From JAENVT01 sp040006755 (lineage in GTDB: Bacteria > Actinomycetota > Acidimicrobiia > Acidimicrobiales > Ilumatobacteraceae), in assembly GCA_040006755.1 (NCBI GenBank), contig JBDTWJ010000140.1:1-10147 (forward strand): a stretch of 10,147 nt of DNA, read 5' to 3'. Below the pieces are notes generated by a model. That model did not search any database and was not told where the DNA came from. It was given only the letters and a program-made list of their open reading frames with translations. A program made the position numbers and the translations under genes. Of the stretch, positions 1 through 6,183 are shown in pieces (position 1 is the first letter of the stretch; every line of letters begins with the position of its first letter).

Positions 1-2
1 TC

Positions 3-62
3 GGCATGTCGCTGTTGATCATGGCCGCCGTCATCTATCCAGCCCTCAACTTCTCTCGATAG
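3..62 (+). CDS. C-terminal end of a probable TadC-like (type II secretion F family) membrane protein, partial
   Basis: Only the last 19 codons and the TAG stop are inside the window. The visible tail is strongly hydrophobic (MSLLIMAAVIYPAL) and closes with NFSR, as expected for the last membrane segment of a polytopic protein. In actinobacterial Tad loci the gene just before the small prepilin usually encodes a TadC/GspF-type inner-membrane platform protein, so that is the likely identity. The stop lies 9 bases before the next start and overlaps that gene's ribosome binding site, so the two are probably co-transcribed. The reading frame is seen; the family is inferred from position and hydrophobicity alone. 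Confidence 0.45.
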   Translation, partial: GMSLLIMAAVIYPALNFSR

Positions 63-65
63 GAG
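61..65 (+). promoter_or_regulatory. Ribosome binding site of the prepilin gene
   Basis: AGGAG lies six bases before the ATG at 72 and supports that start. It overlaps the stop codon of the upstream gene. It is the clearest Shine-Dalgarno sequence in the pilus block; the following genes rely on overlapping or nearly abutting stop/start codons. Confidence 0.7.
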
Positions 66-71
66 CACACC

Positions 72-293
72 ATGAACATCGAATTGATGCTGTCAGCCCT
101 CACCCATGTGATCTACGGCCAGATGCGCCGACTGACTCCCGACACGTCTCAGAGCGACCGCGGCGCCGTGTCCTTGGAGCAGGTGCTGTGGTTCGTCGCC
201 GCCGGCGTAGCGGTTGCGGTCATAGCGAGCATCCTCTGGGGAAAGATCAAAACCGAGGCCGAGAAGCCGATCCAGGCACCGACAGCGCCGTGA
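72..293 (+). CDS. Flp/Tad-type small prepilin (73 aa)
   Basis: Small secreted pilin subunit, the probable structural component of the Tad-like pilus. A hydrophilic leader of about 31 residues ends in DRG and is followed by AVSLE and then a hydrophobic helix (about residues 38-57). This is the type IV/Flp prepilin pattern: cleavage after G31 and glutamate at +5 of the mature protein (E36). The mature peptide would be about 42 residues, with a short charged tail (KTEAEKP) after the helix. The ATG has a good AGGAG. The gene sits after a probable TadC gene and before three TadE/G-like genes, as in other actinobacterial Tad loci. The processing site is seen; polymerisation into a pilus is inferred from family and context. 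Confidence 0.8.
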   Translation: MNIELMLSALTHVIYGQMRRLTPDTSQSDRGAVSLEQVLWFVAAGVAVAVIASILWGKIKTEAEKPIQAPTAP

Positions 294-303
294 ATCGCGA
301 GTC

Positions 304-687
304 GTGAACGCAGAAGTCGGGATCGAGAACGATCGTGGCTCCGCGTCCCTGACGATCGTTCTCCTGGCACCGCTGCTTCTGGTGTTGATGTTCGCCGGGT
401 TCCAGGCCGCGATGTGGAATCACACGCGCACCGAGGCGCGGGTCATCGCCCGCGAGACAGCGGTGCTGGTTGCGCGAGACCAGTTGTCGTCGCCGCAGGC
501 AGCGGCGGCCGCAACGACATCGTTGACGCACGACAGCGTGCTCACCTCCGTGAACGTTCTGGTCGACACCACCGCGACCCTCGTTGTCGTCACGATCACC
601 GGCGACGCACCCGGCATGTTGCGAGGTACGTCGGCTCCCGTTCGGGTAACCGTGGCGGTTTCTCTCGAAGGATGGGTGCCACTGTGA
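304..687 (+). CDS. TadE-like pseudopilin (127 aa)
   Basis: Single-span minor pilin-like protein. A short N-terminus ending in DRG precedes SASLT and a hydrophobic helix (about residues 15-36), then a helical, Arg/Ala-rich stretch with RTEARVIARETAVLVARD, and a beta-rich C-terminal part rich in Val and Thr. This is the TadE layout, with the helix acting as membrane anchor and assembly core. Position +5 after the glycine is Thr, not the Glu of the preceding prepilin. The GTG start at 304 is 10 bases after the upstream stop and has no obvious Shine-Dalgarno, so translation may be coupled. The end overlaps the next GTG by 4 bases (GTGA). Family assignment rests on pattern and neighbours. Confidence 0.75.
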   Translation: MNAEVGIENDRGSASLTIVLLAPLLLVLMFAGFQAAMWNHTRTEARVIARETAVLVARDQLSSPQAAAAATTSLTHDSVLTSVNVLVDTTATLVVVTITGDAPGMLRGTSAPVRVTVAVSLEGWVPL

Positions 688-1103
688 GGTGGCACGCCGA
701 CCGCGGCGATGCAAACGCCCTCGGGCTCGTGCTGATTGCGCCCGTCGCGCTTGCGCTGGCAGTTCTCATTCTGTGGATCGGACGCGGGGTCGACACCGAC
801 GCACAGGTGCAGTCGGCGAGCTCAGCAGCAGCGCAGGCAGCTGCTCGACAACGCAGCCCGGTGTCGGCGGTGGCCGTGGCGCAAGCGACGGCTGCGGCAA
901 TGCTCAGCGATGTCAAGGCGTGCTCGGGTGGTCCTGCCGTCTGGATCGACGCTTCCGCGTTCCACGCGGGTGGCGAGGTCACCGTCATCGTGTCGTGCTC
1001 GCCGCAGCGGTCAGATCTCGTGCTGGTCGGCCCCAGCGCAATGATGTTCACGGCAACGTCGACGGCGGCAATCGACCCGTACAGAGCAGCGGCTCTGCCA
1101 TGA
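684..1103 (+). CDS. TadE/TadG-like pseudopilin with two cysteines (139 aa)
   Basis: Second TadE-family protein of the block. After VRWHADRGDANAL comes one membrane helix (about residues 13-33), then an Ala/Gln-rich helix (QSASSAAAQAAARQR) and a beta-rich domain with Cys80 and Cys105 flanking a GGEVTV turn. The end (TSTAAIDPYRAA) is a recurring finish in actinobacterial TadE-like proteins. The two cysteines could form a disulfide outside the cell. I chose GTG 684 because it overlaps the upstream TGA (GTGA) and lies downstream of GAAGGA; an in-frame ATG at 672 would add four residues and cannot be excluded. It ends in an ATGA overlap with the next gene. Confidence 0.75.
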   Translation: MRWHADRGDANALGLVLIAPVALALAVLILWIGRGVDTDAQVQSASSAAAQAAARQRSPVSAVAVAQATAAAMLSDVKACSGGPAVWIDASAFHAGGEVTVIVSCSPQRSDLVLVGPSAMMFTATSTAAIDPYRAAALP

Positions 1104-1522
1104 CTCACGTTTCCGATCGCAGTGGAGATTCCGGCTCGGCGACGGTGCTGATGATCACGCTCTGCTTTACATTTCTCGCTGGGTCACTCGTGTGGTTGTC
1201 GCGGACCATCGACGCGTCGCTGCACGATCGCACCAACGCCGCGGCGATCGCATTCCAAGCAGCGCGCGCTGGCGCGCAGGCAATCGACCCCGCGTCGGCC
1301 CGCTCGGGCCTGCCGACCATCGATCCCGCCGCGGCTCGAGTCGCCGTCGCGGCCACGACCGCTCGCCTACTCGCGGCGAACGACGATGTCGGGTTGCTGA
1401 GCGCGGTGACGATCATGAGTAATCGAGTGACCGTGTCGGTCACCATCACCACCACCGGGCGCGCCGCGACAGGTACGGCATCGGCATCGGCCGTTTTGGG
1501 CGTCGACGCGCCAATGCCGTGA
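1100..1522 (+). CDS. TadE/Rv3654c-like secreted pilus-locus protein (140 aa)
   Basis: Third small anchored protein of the series. DRSGDSGSATVL leads into a single hydrophobic helix (about residues 14-33), followed by an amphipathic Ala-rich segment with LHDRTNAAAIAFQAARAGAQ and a beta-rich C-terminus full of Val and Thr. The layout matches the helicase/secretion-neighbourhood TadE-like proteins of actinobacteria (for example the Rv3654c type), which follow TadE proper. The ATG overlaps the preceding stop as ATGA, and the TGA overlaps the GTG of the following large gene, so all four genes are probably translated in a coupled way. It lacks the pilin Glu at +5. Function beyond pilus assembly or surface export is not visible. 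Confidence 0.7.
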   Translation: MTHVSDRSGDSGSATVLMITLCFTFLAGSLVWLSRTIDASLHDRTNAAAIAFQAARAGAQAIDPASARSGLPTIDPAAARVAVAATTARLLAANDDVGLLSAVTIMSNRVTVSVTITTTGRAATGTASASAVLGVDAPMP

Positions 1523-4500
1523 GAGTTGCCCCGATGCGCACAGCATCCAGTTCTCGAGCTGGCATGCGGTCGGCGATTCGATTCGTCGTGGCTTTGGTGA
1601 CCCTGCTCGGAATCGTTCTCGGCCTTCCGCTGCTGCTCGCCGTCGCCGCGCAGCAACGCTTCGAGCACATCTCGCCGTTGCACGGTTTGCAGGCTCCGTG
1701 GCGATGGTCGATCGAGGAAATGCGATCTTGGCGCAGACAGCTGTCTCAGGGTTTGGAGTCTTCGGCCGCATTGGTCGACATCTTCCTTCGCCTGGCATTG
1801 GTCGTTGGGTGGGTGTGCGTTGCGGTACTCGTGTACACCGTGATCGATGAAGGTGTGTTCCAACTGCGTCATGGAATGCCATCGTCACCGCATCGCCGGC
1901 TCGGCGGTTTCGGCAGCCTCGGCGCGCTCGGCCGAAGGTTGGCAACGATCCTGATCGCCGCGCTCCCACTTGTGATCAGCGCGTCGCCGACGTTGGTGAG
2001 GGCTGCTCCTCGTGCCGCATCCGGTGCCGTGTACCAACGCGTTGCGGACCTCCCAGATCCGACAACCACCATCCTCGCAGTTCCAGCTGCCAACGAGGCC
2101 GAATCTGCCTCCACGATGGGCGATGGTTGGTCGGTTGTCGAGGTGAAACGCGGCGACTCGGTGTGGGGCATCGCCCAGCGCATCGCCGAGGGAAATGACG
2201 TTGCGACGGTCGCGCAGCAGATCGTGGGTGCCAACCTCGGGACGGTCATGAGCGACGGTCACAGGTTTTCCACGCCCGCGCTCATCGAGCCCGGTTGGCT
2301 GCTGAACGTGCCCAGCGCTGGACCCGCAATACCGATCGTGCTGACTCCGATGAACGACCTTCCGTCGGCCGGAACCTACGTCGTGACGGCGGGTGATTCG
2401 TACTGGGGAATTGCGCAGGTCCATCTCGATCCATCGGCGACAGATGGTGACATCGCGACCTACACCCGCCACTTGATCGACATCAACGCGCCGGCACTCG
2501 GCTATCGGGACGAGCGGTTGATCCGGCCTGGCGATGTGGTGCAACTCGGCGTGCCTGCCGTGGCACCAGATGCGCAGTCGCCGACCGAGACTCCGGATCT
2601 CGAGGTCCTGCCAGTTGTTGTCACCTCGTTGACGCCGGTTGTCGTCCCGGTTCCGACGTCGGTCGACCCGCAGCCCCCGGTGATCGAATCGCCTCCAACA
2701 ACAGAGGCAGCATTCCTCACCCCGCCAACGGTCGTCAGCGAGTCGGCGGTCGCGACGATCTCTGCGGTCGTCGACGAGTGGTCGAACAACGACGTTCCGG
2801 TGAAGCGCGGTCTGGCAGCGGCGGTCCTGTTGTCGGGCGGCGCAATCGCGGTCCTCGAAGTGCGTCGCCGTCAGCAGCTGCGCAGCGCCCGCATCGGAGC
2901 GCGTTTGGTGCCCCCCACACTCGAGGCGATCGAAACCGAAGTGCTGCTGCGGTCGCTCACGCCGGCTGATCGACTGGCGCGAGTCGATCTCGCGTTGCGT
3001 TCATCGGGACCAGATCTTGCACATCAGCATGCCCGGGCCGTGGCGATCGAGGTTGCCGAGGATGGCGACATCCGCCTCTATACCGACCGTCTCGCTTCGG
3101 TCGTCGCCCGACACTGGATCCTCGATATCGATGCCGGAGCATGGCGTTTGCCGGCCGCTGTCTCGCTCACAGATCTCGCAGACACTGCGCTCGGCCTCAA
3201 CCAGCCGTGCCCCGCCATCGTGCACATTGGTGAGACAGCGGGCGGCGACCTGTTCATGGATCTGGAGGCCGTGGGCGTTCTGAGCATCGACGCCGAGCCC
3301 GGCATCGCTGCCTCGATCGTGCGTTACGCCGCGGCGTCGCTCGCGGTCTCACCATTTGCCGAGTCGAGCCGAATCTTCACGGTGGGCATCGAGATCGACG
3401 CGCACCTCGGGAACCCGTGCGTCGAATCCTACGATTCGGTTGCTTCGGCCGCCGAGGGTGTGCGATCGACGGTTGGCAGCATCACTGCGGCAACCAGTGG
3501 CGTGATCACGACGTTTGCACTCCGCGTCGCTGCTCATGGAGGAGAGGCGTGGGAGCCGACACTGTTGCTCTCTGTCGGCGGGGTGGCTCCCGAGGAACTC
3601 AGTCTGCTCGCGTCGCTCGGTGGTGGAGGCGGACGCGGAGTCGGAGTGATGATCGACCGTCCGGTCGTCGGTAGCGCCGTGCTGCGCGCCGTCGATGGCG
3701 AGTTCGTACTCGAGCCATTAGGTCGAAGGATCACACCGGTCGGACTGTCCGTTGCGGACGTAGTCGCCGTCGACAACCTTCTCGGCGCTGCCGACCGACC
3801 CTTGATCGCCGATCTCGACGCGGTCGTCGATGTCCCGCCAACGCCCAGTGGGCAGTTCGCTGATCGCGTCAGCGAACTCGTCGTTCAGGTGTTGGGTCAC
3901 GTCGCCGTGCGCACGCGGACCGACAGGTCCATCGAGTTCGACCGGTCGAAATCGCAGGAGTTGGTCGTGTGGCTGAGTCAGCATCGCCACCGTCCGACGC
4001 GGACCTCGGCACGTACGGCCCTGTGGGATCTCGCCGTGCGCGACGCAACGTTCTCGAACGTCGTCAGCGATGCGCGTCGAGCGATGGCGAGGGCTGTCGC
4101 TCCACCGGCCGGGCAGGAGTGGATCGGACGCACGCTGAACGAGAACCTGCCGCTGCACGACCTCATCGTCAGCGACGTCGAACTACTGGCCGATCGAGTT
4201 GCCGCTGCACGCGGACTCGCGGGTGCCGAGGCCATTGCTGTTCTCAGGCCCGGCGTCGAACTGATCAACGGAATTCCGTTCGCAGGCACCTCTTACCTGT
4301 GGCCGGATGCAGAGGGGATCACATCGGCGTTGGTGCTGCTCGCCACTTCGGCGGCGGCCGATCTGGCCGCTCACTATTTGGCTGTCGGAGATGTCGAGGG
4401 AGTGTTCTGGTCCACGGGGCGCGGTCTGCAAGTTCTCGCCGGGCACGAGGAATTGATTGCCTTGCGCATGCGTGCGCACGCTTTGCGAGGCGATCTTGCC

Positions 4501-4626
4501 GGTGTGCGCAGTGAGTGGGACAGCTACGAGCGTGCAGTTCACGCCGACAGTTGGGCGGCAGCTGAGCCGTCGCCGAAGCTGATCGAACTCCGCCGACGAC
4601 TGTTGTCGCCCTCGCTGGCGTCATAA
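1519..4626 (+). CDS. Large LysM-domain membrane protein with cytoplasmic winged-helix/BTAD-like region (1035 aa)
   Basis: Hydrophobic segments lie at about residues 20-44, 87-109, 140-156 and 430-447. Two LysM peptidoglycan-binding domains (about 205-265, motif KRGDSVWGIAQ; about 286-344, motif TAGDSYWGIAQ) are followed by a Pro/Thr/Val-rich linker (349-415). By the positive-inside rule (Arg-rich stretches 126-140 and 449-462) both LysM domains are outside and the last 590 residues are cytoplasmic. That part has a central alpha/beta region and then, from about 785, a winged-helix-like stretch (SIEFDRSKSQELVVWL, RTALWDLAVRD) and a helical BTAD-like end (875-1030). Start GTG 1519 overlaps the upstream stop (GTGA); ATG 1534 with GAGAG before it is an alternative. 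LysM/BTAD proteins occur at actinobacterial Tad loci. A cell-wall-sensing regulatory role is inferred. Confidence 0.85.
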   Translation: MRVAPMRTASSSRAGMRSAIRFVVALVTLLGIVLGLPLLLAVAAQQRFEHISPLHGLQAPWRWSIEEMRSWRRQLSQGLESSAALVDIFLRLALVVGWVCVAVLVYTVIDEGVFQLRHGMPSSPHRRLGGFGSLGALGRRLATILIAALPLVISASPTLVRAAPRAASGAVYQRVADLPDPTTTILAVPAANEAESASTMGDGWSVVEVKRGDSVWGIAQRIAEGNDVATVAQQIVGANLGTVMSDGHRFSTPALIEPGWLLNVPSAGPAIPIVLTPMNDLPSAGTYVVTAGDSYWGIAQVHLDPSATDGDIATYTRHLIDINAPALGYRDERLIRPGDVVQLGVPAVAPDAQSPTETPDLEVLPVVVTSLTPVVVPVPTSVDPQPPVIESPPTTEAAFLTPPTVVSESAVATISAVVDEWSNNDVPVKRGLAAAVLLSGGAIAVLEVRRRQQLRSARIGARLVPPTLEAIETEVLLRSLTPADRLARVDLALRSSGPDLAHQHARAVAIEVAEDGDIRLYTDRLASVVARHWILDIDAGAWRLPAAVSLTDLADTALGLNQPCPAIVHIGETAGGDLFMDLEAVGVLSIDAEPGIAASIVRYAAASLAVSPFAESSRIFTVGIEIDAHLGNPCVESYDSVASAAEGVRSTVGSITAATSGVITTFALRVAAHGGEAWEPTLLLSVGGVAPEELSLLASLGGGGGRGVGVMIDRPVVGSAVLRAVDGEFVLEPLGRRITPVGLSVADVVAVDNLLGAADRPLIADLDAVVDVPPTPSGQFADRVSELVVQVLGHVAVRTRTDRSIEFDRSKSQELVVWLSQHRHRPTRTSARTALWDLAVRDATFSNVVSDARRAMARAVAPPAGQEWIGRTLNENLPLHDLIVSDVELLADRVAAARGLAGAEAIAVLRPGVELINGIPFAGTSYLWPDAEGITSALVLLATSAAADLAAHYLAVGDVEGVFWSTGRGLQVLAGHEELIALRMRAHALRGDLAGVRSEWDSYERAVHADSWAAAEPSPKLIELRRRLLSPSLAS

Positions 4627-4641
4627 CTTCGATTCCCCTGT

Positions 4642-4693
4642 TGCGTTTGGCGCCGGAGGCCCCGTAGCGGGGCGTGCAGTTACAAACGCTGCG
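4642..4693. repeat. 52-bp nested palindrome, copy 1
   Basis: First of two exact copies. The outer arms GCGTTTG (4643-4649) and CAAACGC (4683-4689) are perfect inverted repeats. Inside them is a 6-bp GC stem, GCCCCG (4659-4664) with CGGGGC (4668-4673), closing a TAG loop. It begins 15 bases after the stop of the LysM gene, so it could end or stabilise that transcript. No T-run follows, so it is not a standard intrinsic terminator. It resembles REP-type intergenic repeats in form, but I do not recognise the family. Confidence 0.85.
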
Positions 4694-4703
4694 CCGACCC
4701 GAG

Positions 4704-4755
4704 TGCGTTTGGCGCCGGAGGCCCCGTAGCGGGGCGTGCAGTTACAAACGCTGCG
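4704..4755. repeat. 52-bp nested palindrome, copy 2
   Basis: Identical over all 52 bases to the copy at 4642-4693 and in the same orientation; the spacer is 10 bases (4694-4703), giving a 62-bp period. The outer arms are at 4705-4711 and 4745-4751, the inner GC hairpin at 4721-4735. Perfect identity implies recent duplication or ongoing homogenisation. No other copy was noticed in the window. Confidence 0.85.
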
Positions 4756-4772
4756 TTGCGCGTCGGGGCTCG

Positions 4773-4874
4773 TTAGATGGATTGCCAGGGAGGCTTTGAG
4801 GCGAACGTGTCGCGGTAGTAGTCGGTCAGCGTGAGCTGTGCGGCGGGCCGCCTCGTCGTCGACGACGGTTGCAT
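4773..4874 (-). pseudogene. Possible C-terminal gene remnant, unidentified
   Basis: On the minus strand a reading frame ends with LTDYYRDTFASKPPWQSI and a TAA stop at 4773-4775. This stretch has a protein-like composition (aromatic residues, a PPW turn), unlike the usual Arg/Ala-rich antisense translations in high-GC DNA. The first ATG gives only 33 residues; the frame stays open further upstream, into the secreted-repeat remnant on the other strand, where it cannot be a normal gene. The simplest reading is a gene tail stranded by a deletion. I cannot name the family, and a chance frame or a genuine tiny gene remains possible. Confidence 0.3.
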
Positions 4875-4888
4875 GTGGGTGCAGCTGA

Positions 4889-5422
4889 AGGGCCGTCTAC
4901 CCGTGCGGCACCGACCGCCCGTTGGCGTCGAACCTCAACTTCGTGCGCGGACAAACGGTCAGCAACGAGGTCATGGTGCAACCCGGTGCCGATGGCATGG
5001 TCTGCGTCTTCACGACCTCAGCAACTCACTTGGTCGTCGACCTCGACGCCACATACGAAGTCGGCGGGGCCAGCCACTTCACTGCATTGGTGCCGGGCCG
5101 CCTTGCCGACACCCGCTTGTCGACGAAGGTACTCGCCGGCGAGCCCGTGGAGTGGGCTGTCGTCGCTGACGATGGTGCGCCAGTCGGCACGAGCGCAGTG
5201 TCGCTGAACATCGCGGTCACTGAACCAGAGGGCGCCGGCTTCCTCACCGTCTACGCCTGCGAGACGGCCATGCCGCTTGCCTCGAACCTCAACTTCGCTG
5301 CTGGCCAGACCATCAGTAACCACGTCACGGTGACCCTTGGCGCAAGCGGGAAGATCTGCGTATTCGCTAGTCGCAATACCAATGTCGTGATCGACGTGGA
5401 GGGGATCTACCAACCCGGCTGA
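4889..5422 (+). pseudogene. 5'-truncated gene for a secreted protein with two 118-residue SNLNF repeats
   Basis: The readable part begins just after an in-frame TGA (4886-4888) with AVYPCGTDRPLASNLNF and runs to TGA at 5420-5422. Two units are visible, the SNLNF motifs being 118 residues apart. Each runs SNLNF, GQT(V/I)SN, a Gly turn, VCVF/ICVF, then VVDLDATY or VVIDVEGIY. Between them is VPGRLADTR, a recurring segment in this family. Such units occur in tandem in large exported proteins of Acidimicrobiia (recalled). No signal peptide or upstream unit is present, and the domain starts mid-unit, so the 5' end is probably missing. A TTG at 4922 could start a 166-residue protein but would cut the first repeat and lacks an export signal. 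The 3' end overlaps the convergent ApbE gene by 16 bases. Confidence 0.6.
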
Positions 5423-6183
5423 GGGAAGCCGGCTGTCCAGTGCGTCGTGTTGTCGTGGGTGATGATGTAGGCGTCGTAGCCGTACTGGGCTTCGATCCAA
5501 CTGAGACCTTCGACACCCATCACGAACAGTGCCGTGGCGTATGCGTCGGCGGTGCCGAGGTCGGGGCCGATCACCGTGGCGCTGGCGAGGTCGGTGGTCG
5601 GCTGTCCCGTGTGAGGATCGATGATGTGCGCGCCGCGTTCGTACGTCGCGGACGTCGCGATCCCGACATTTCCGGCCACCGTGACCACGGTTGCCTGCTG
5701 GAGCGGCGAGGCGGGATGGCGGATTCCGACACGCCAGCCGCTGACGTCGCTGGGGGCACCTCGCAGAGCAATGTCTCCTCCGGCGTTGATGCACAGGTTG
5801 CGGGCTCCGGCGGCTTCGAGCATGGTCGCTGCGCGTTCGATCGCCCATCCTTTGACGTATCCGGACGGATCGAGGTTTGTCCCGTTGGGCGCCGGCACCG
5901 CATAGGCGTCGAAGCTGCCGTTCGTGATGTCGGTCAGCTCGACGCAGCGGAGCAGCATGTCCTGCACTTCGGTGCTGAGTTCGGTGACGAAGAGCTGACC
6001 GCGGCCGAACCGAGTGATCTCAGTGTGTTCCTGATACGTGCTGAAGGTGTCGTCGACGTGATGCAGCCAGGTGATGACTTCAGTGAGCGCTTCGGGTGGT
6101 GGCAGGGGTTCCCGAATGTCGATGCTGATGGCCATGCCCATGACGTGTTCGACATGTTGGATCTGGTGAACGGTTTTGTTCAT
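5407..6183 (-). CDS. apbE: ApbE family FAD:protein FMN transferase (258 aa)
   Basis: Transfers FMN from FAD, with Mg2+, to a threonine in an (S/T)GAT motif of a target protein. Family motifs appear in order: MGMAISIDI (15-23), DDTFSTY (44-50), GSFDAYAV (89-96), SGYVKGWAIER (107-117), NAGGDI (133-138), GIATSATYERG with IIDPHTGQP (174-195), and TADAYATALF (211-220). It is shorter than the roughly 330-350-residue lipoprotein forms because it has no signal peptide or lipobox. The ATG overlaps the stop of the FMN-binding gene (ATGA), placing enzyme and probable substrate in one translational unit. It is last in the five-gene minus-strand cluster and converges with the repeat-protein remnant. The family is clear; the substrate is inferred from the neighbour's SGAT site. 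Confidence 0.93.
   Translation of the reverse strand: MNKTVHQIQHVEHVMGMAISIDIREPLPPPEALTEVITWLHHVDDTFSTYQEHTEITRFGRGQLFVTELSTEVQDMLLRCVELTDITNGSFDAYAVPAPNGTNLDPSGYVKGWAIERAATMLEAAGARNLCINAGGDIALRGAPSDVSGWRVGIRHPASPLQQATVVTVAGNVGIATSATYERGAHIIDPHTGQPTTDLASATVIGPDLGTADAYATALFVMGVEGLSWIEAQYGYDAYIITHDNTTHWTAGFPQPGW

Noticed and set aside
1105..1872. Minus-strand open frame (255 codons) opposite the third pseudopilin and the start of the LysM gene
   Set aside because: Overlaps two genes with clear membrane helices and coupled stops/starts; its composition is that of an antisense translation.
4642..4693. Intrinsic terminator of the pilus operon
   Set aside because: The GC hairpin is strong, but the bases after it (GTGCAGTTA) contain no T-run, so a standard Rho-independent terminator is not supported; another termination role remains possible.
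4642..4755. Integron attC sites or a CRISPR array
   Set aside because: Only two copies with a 10-base spacer and no cas or integrase gene; the GTTACAA arm does not match the GTTRRRY core and the spacer is too short for a CRISPR unit.
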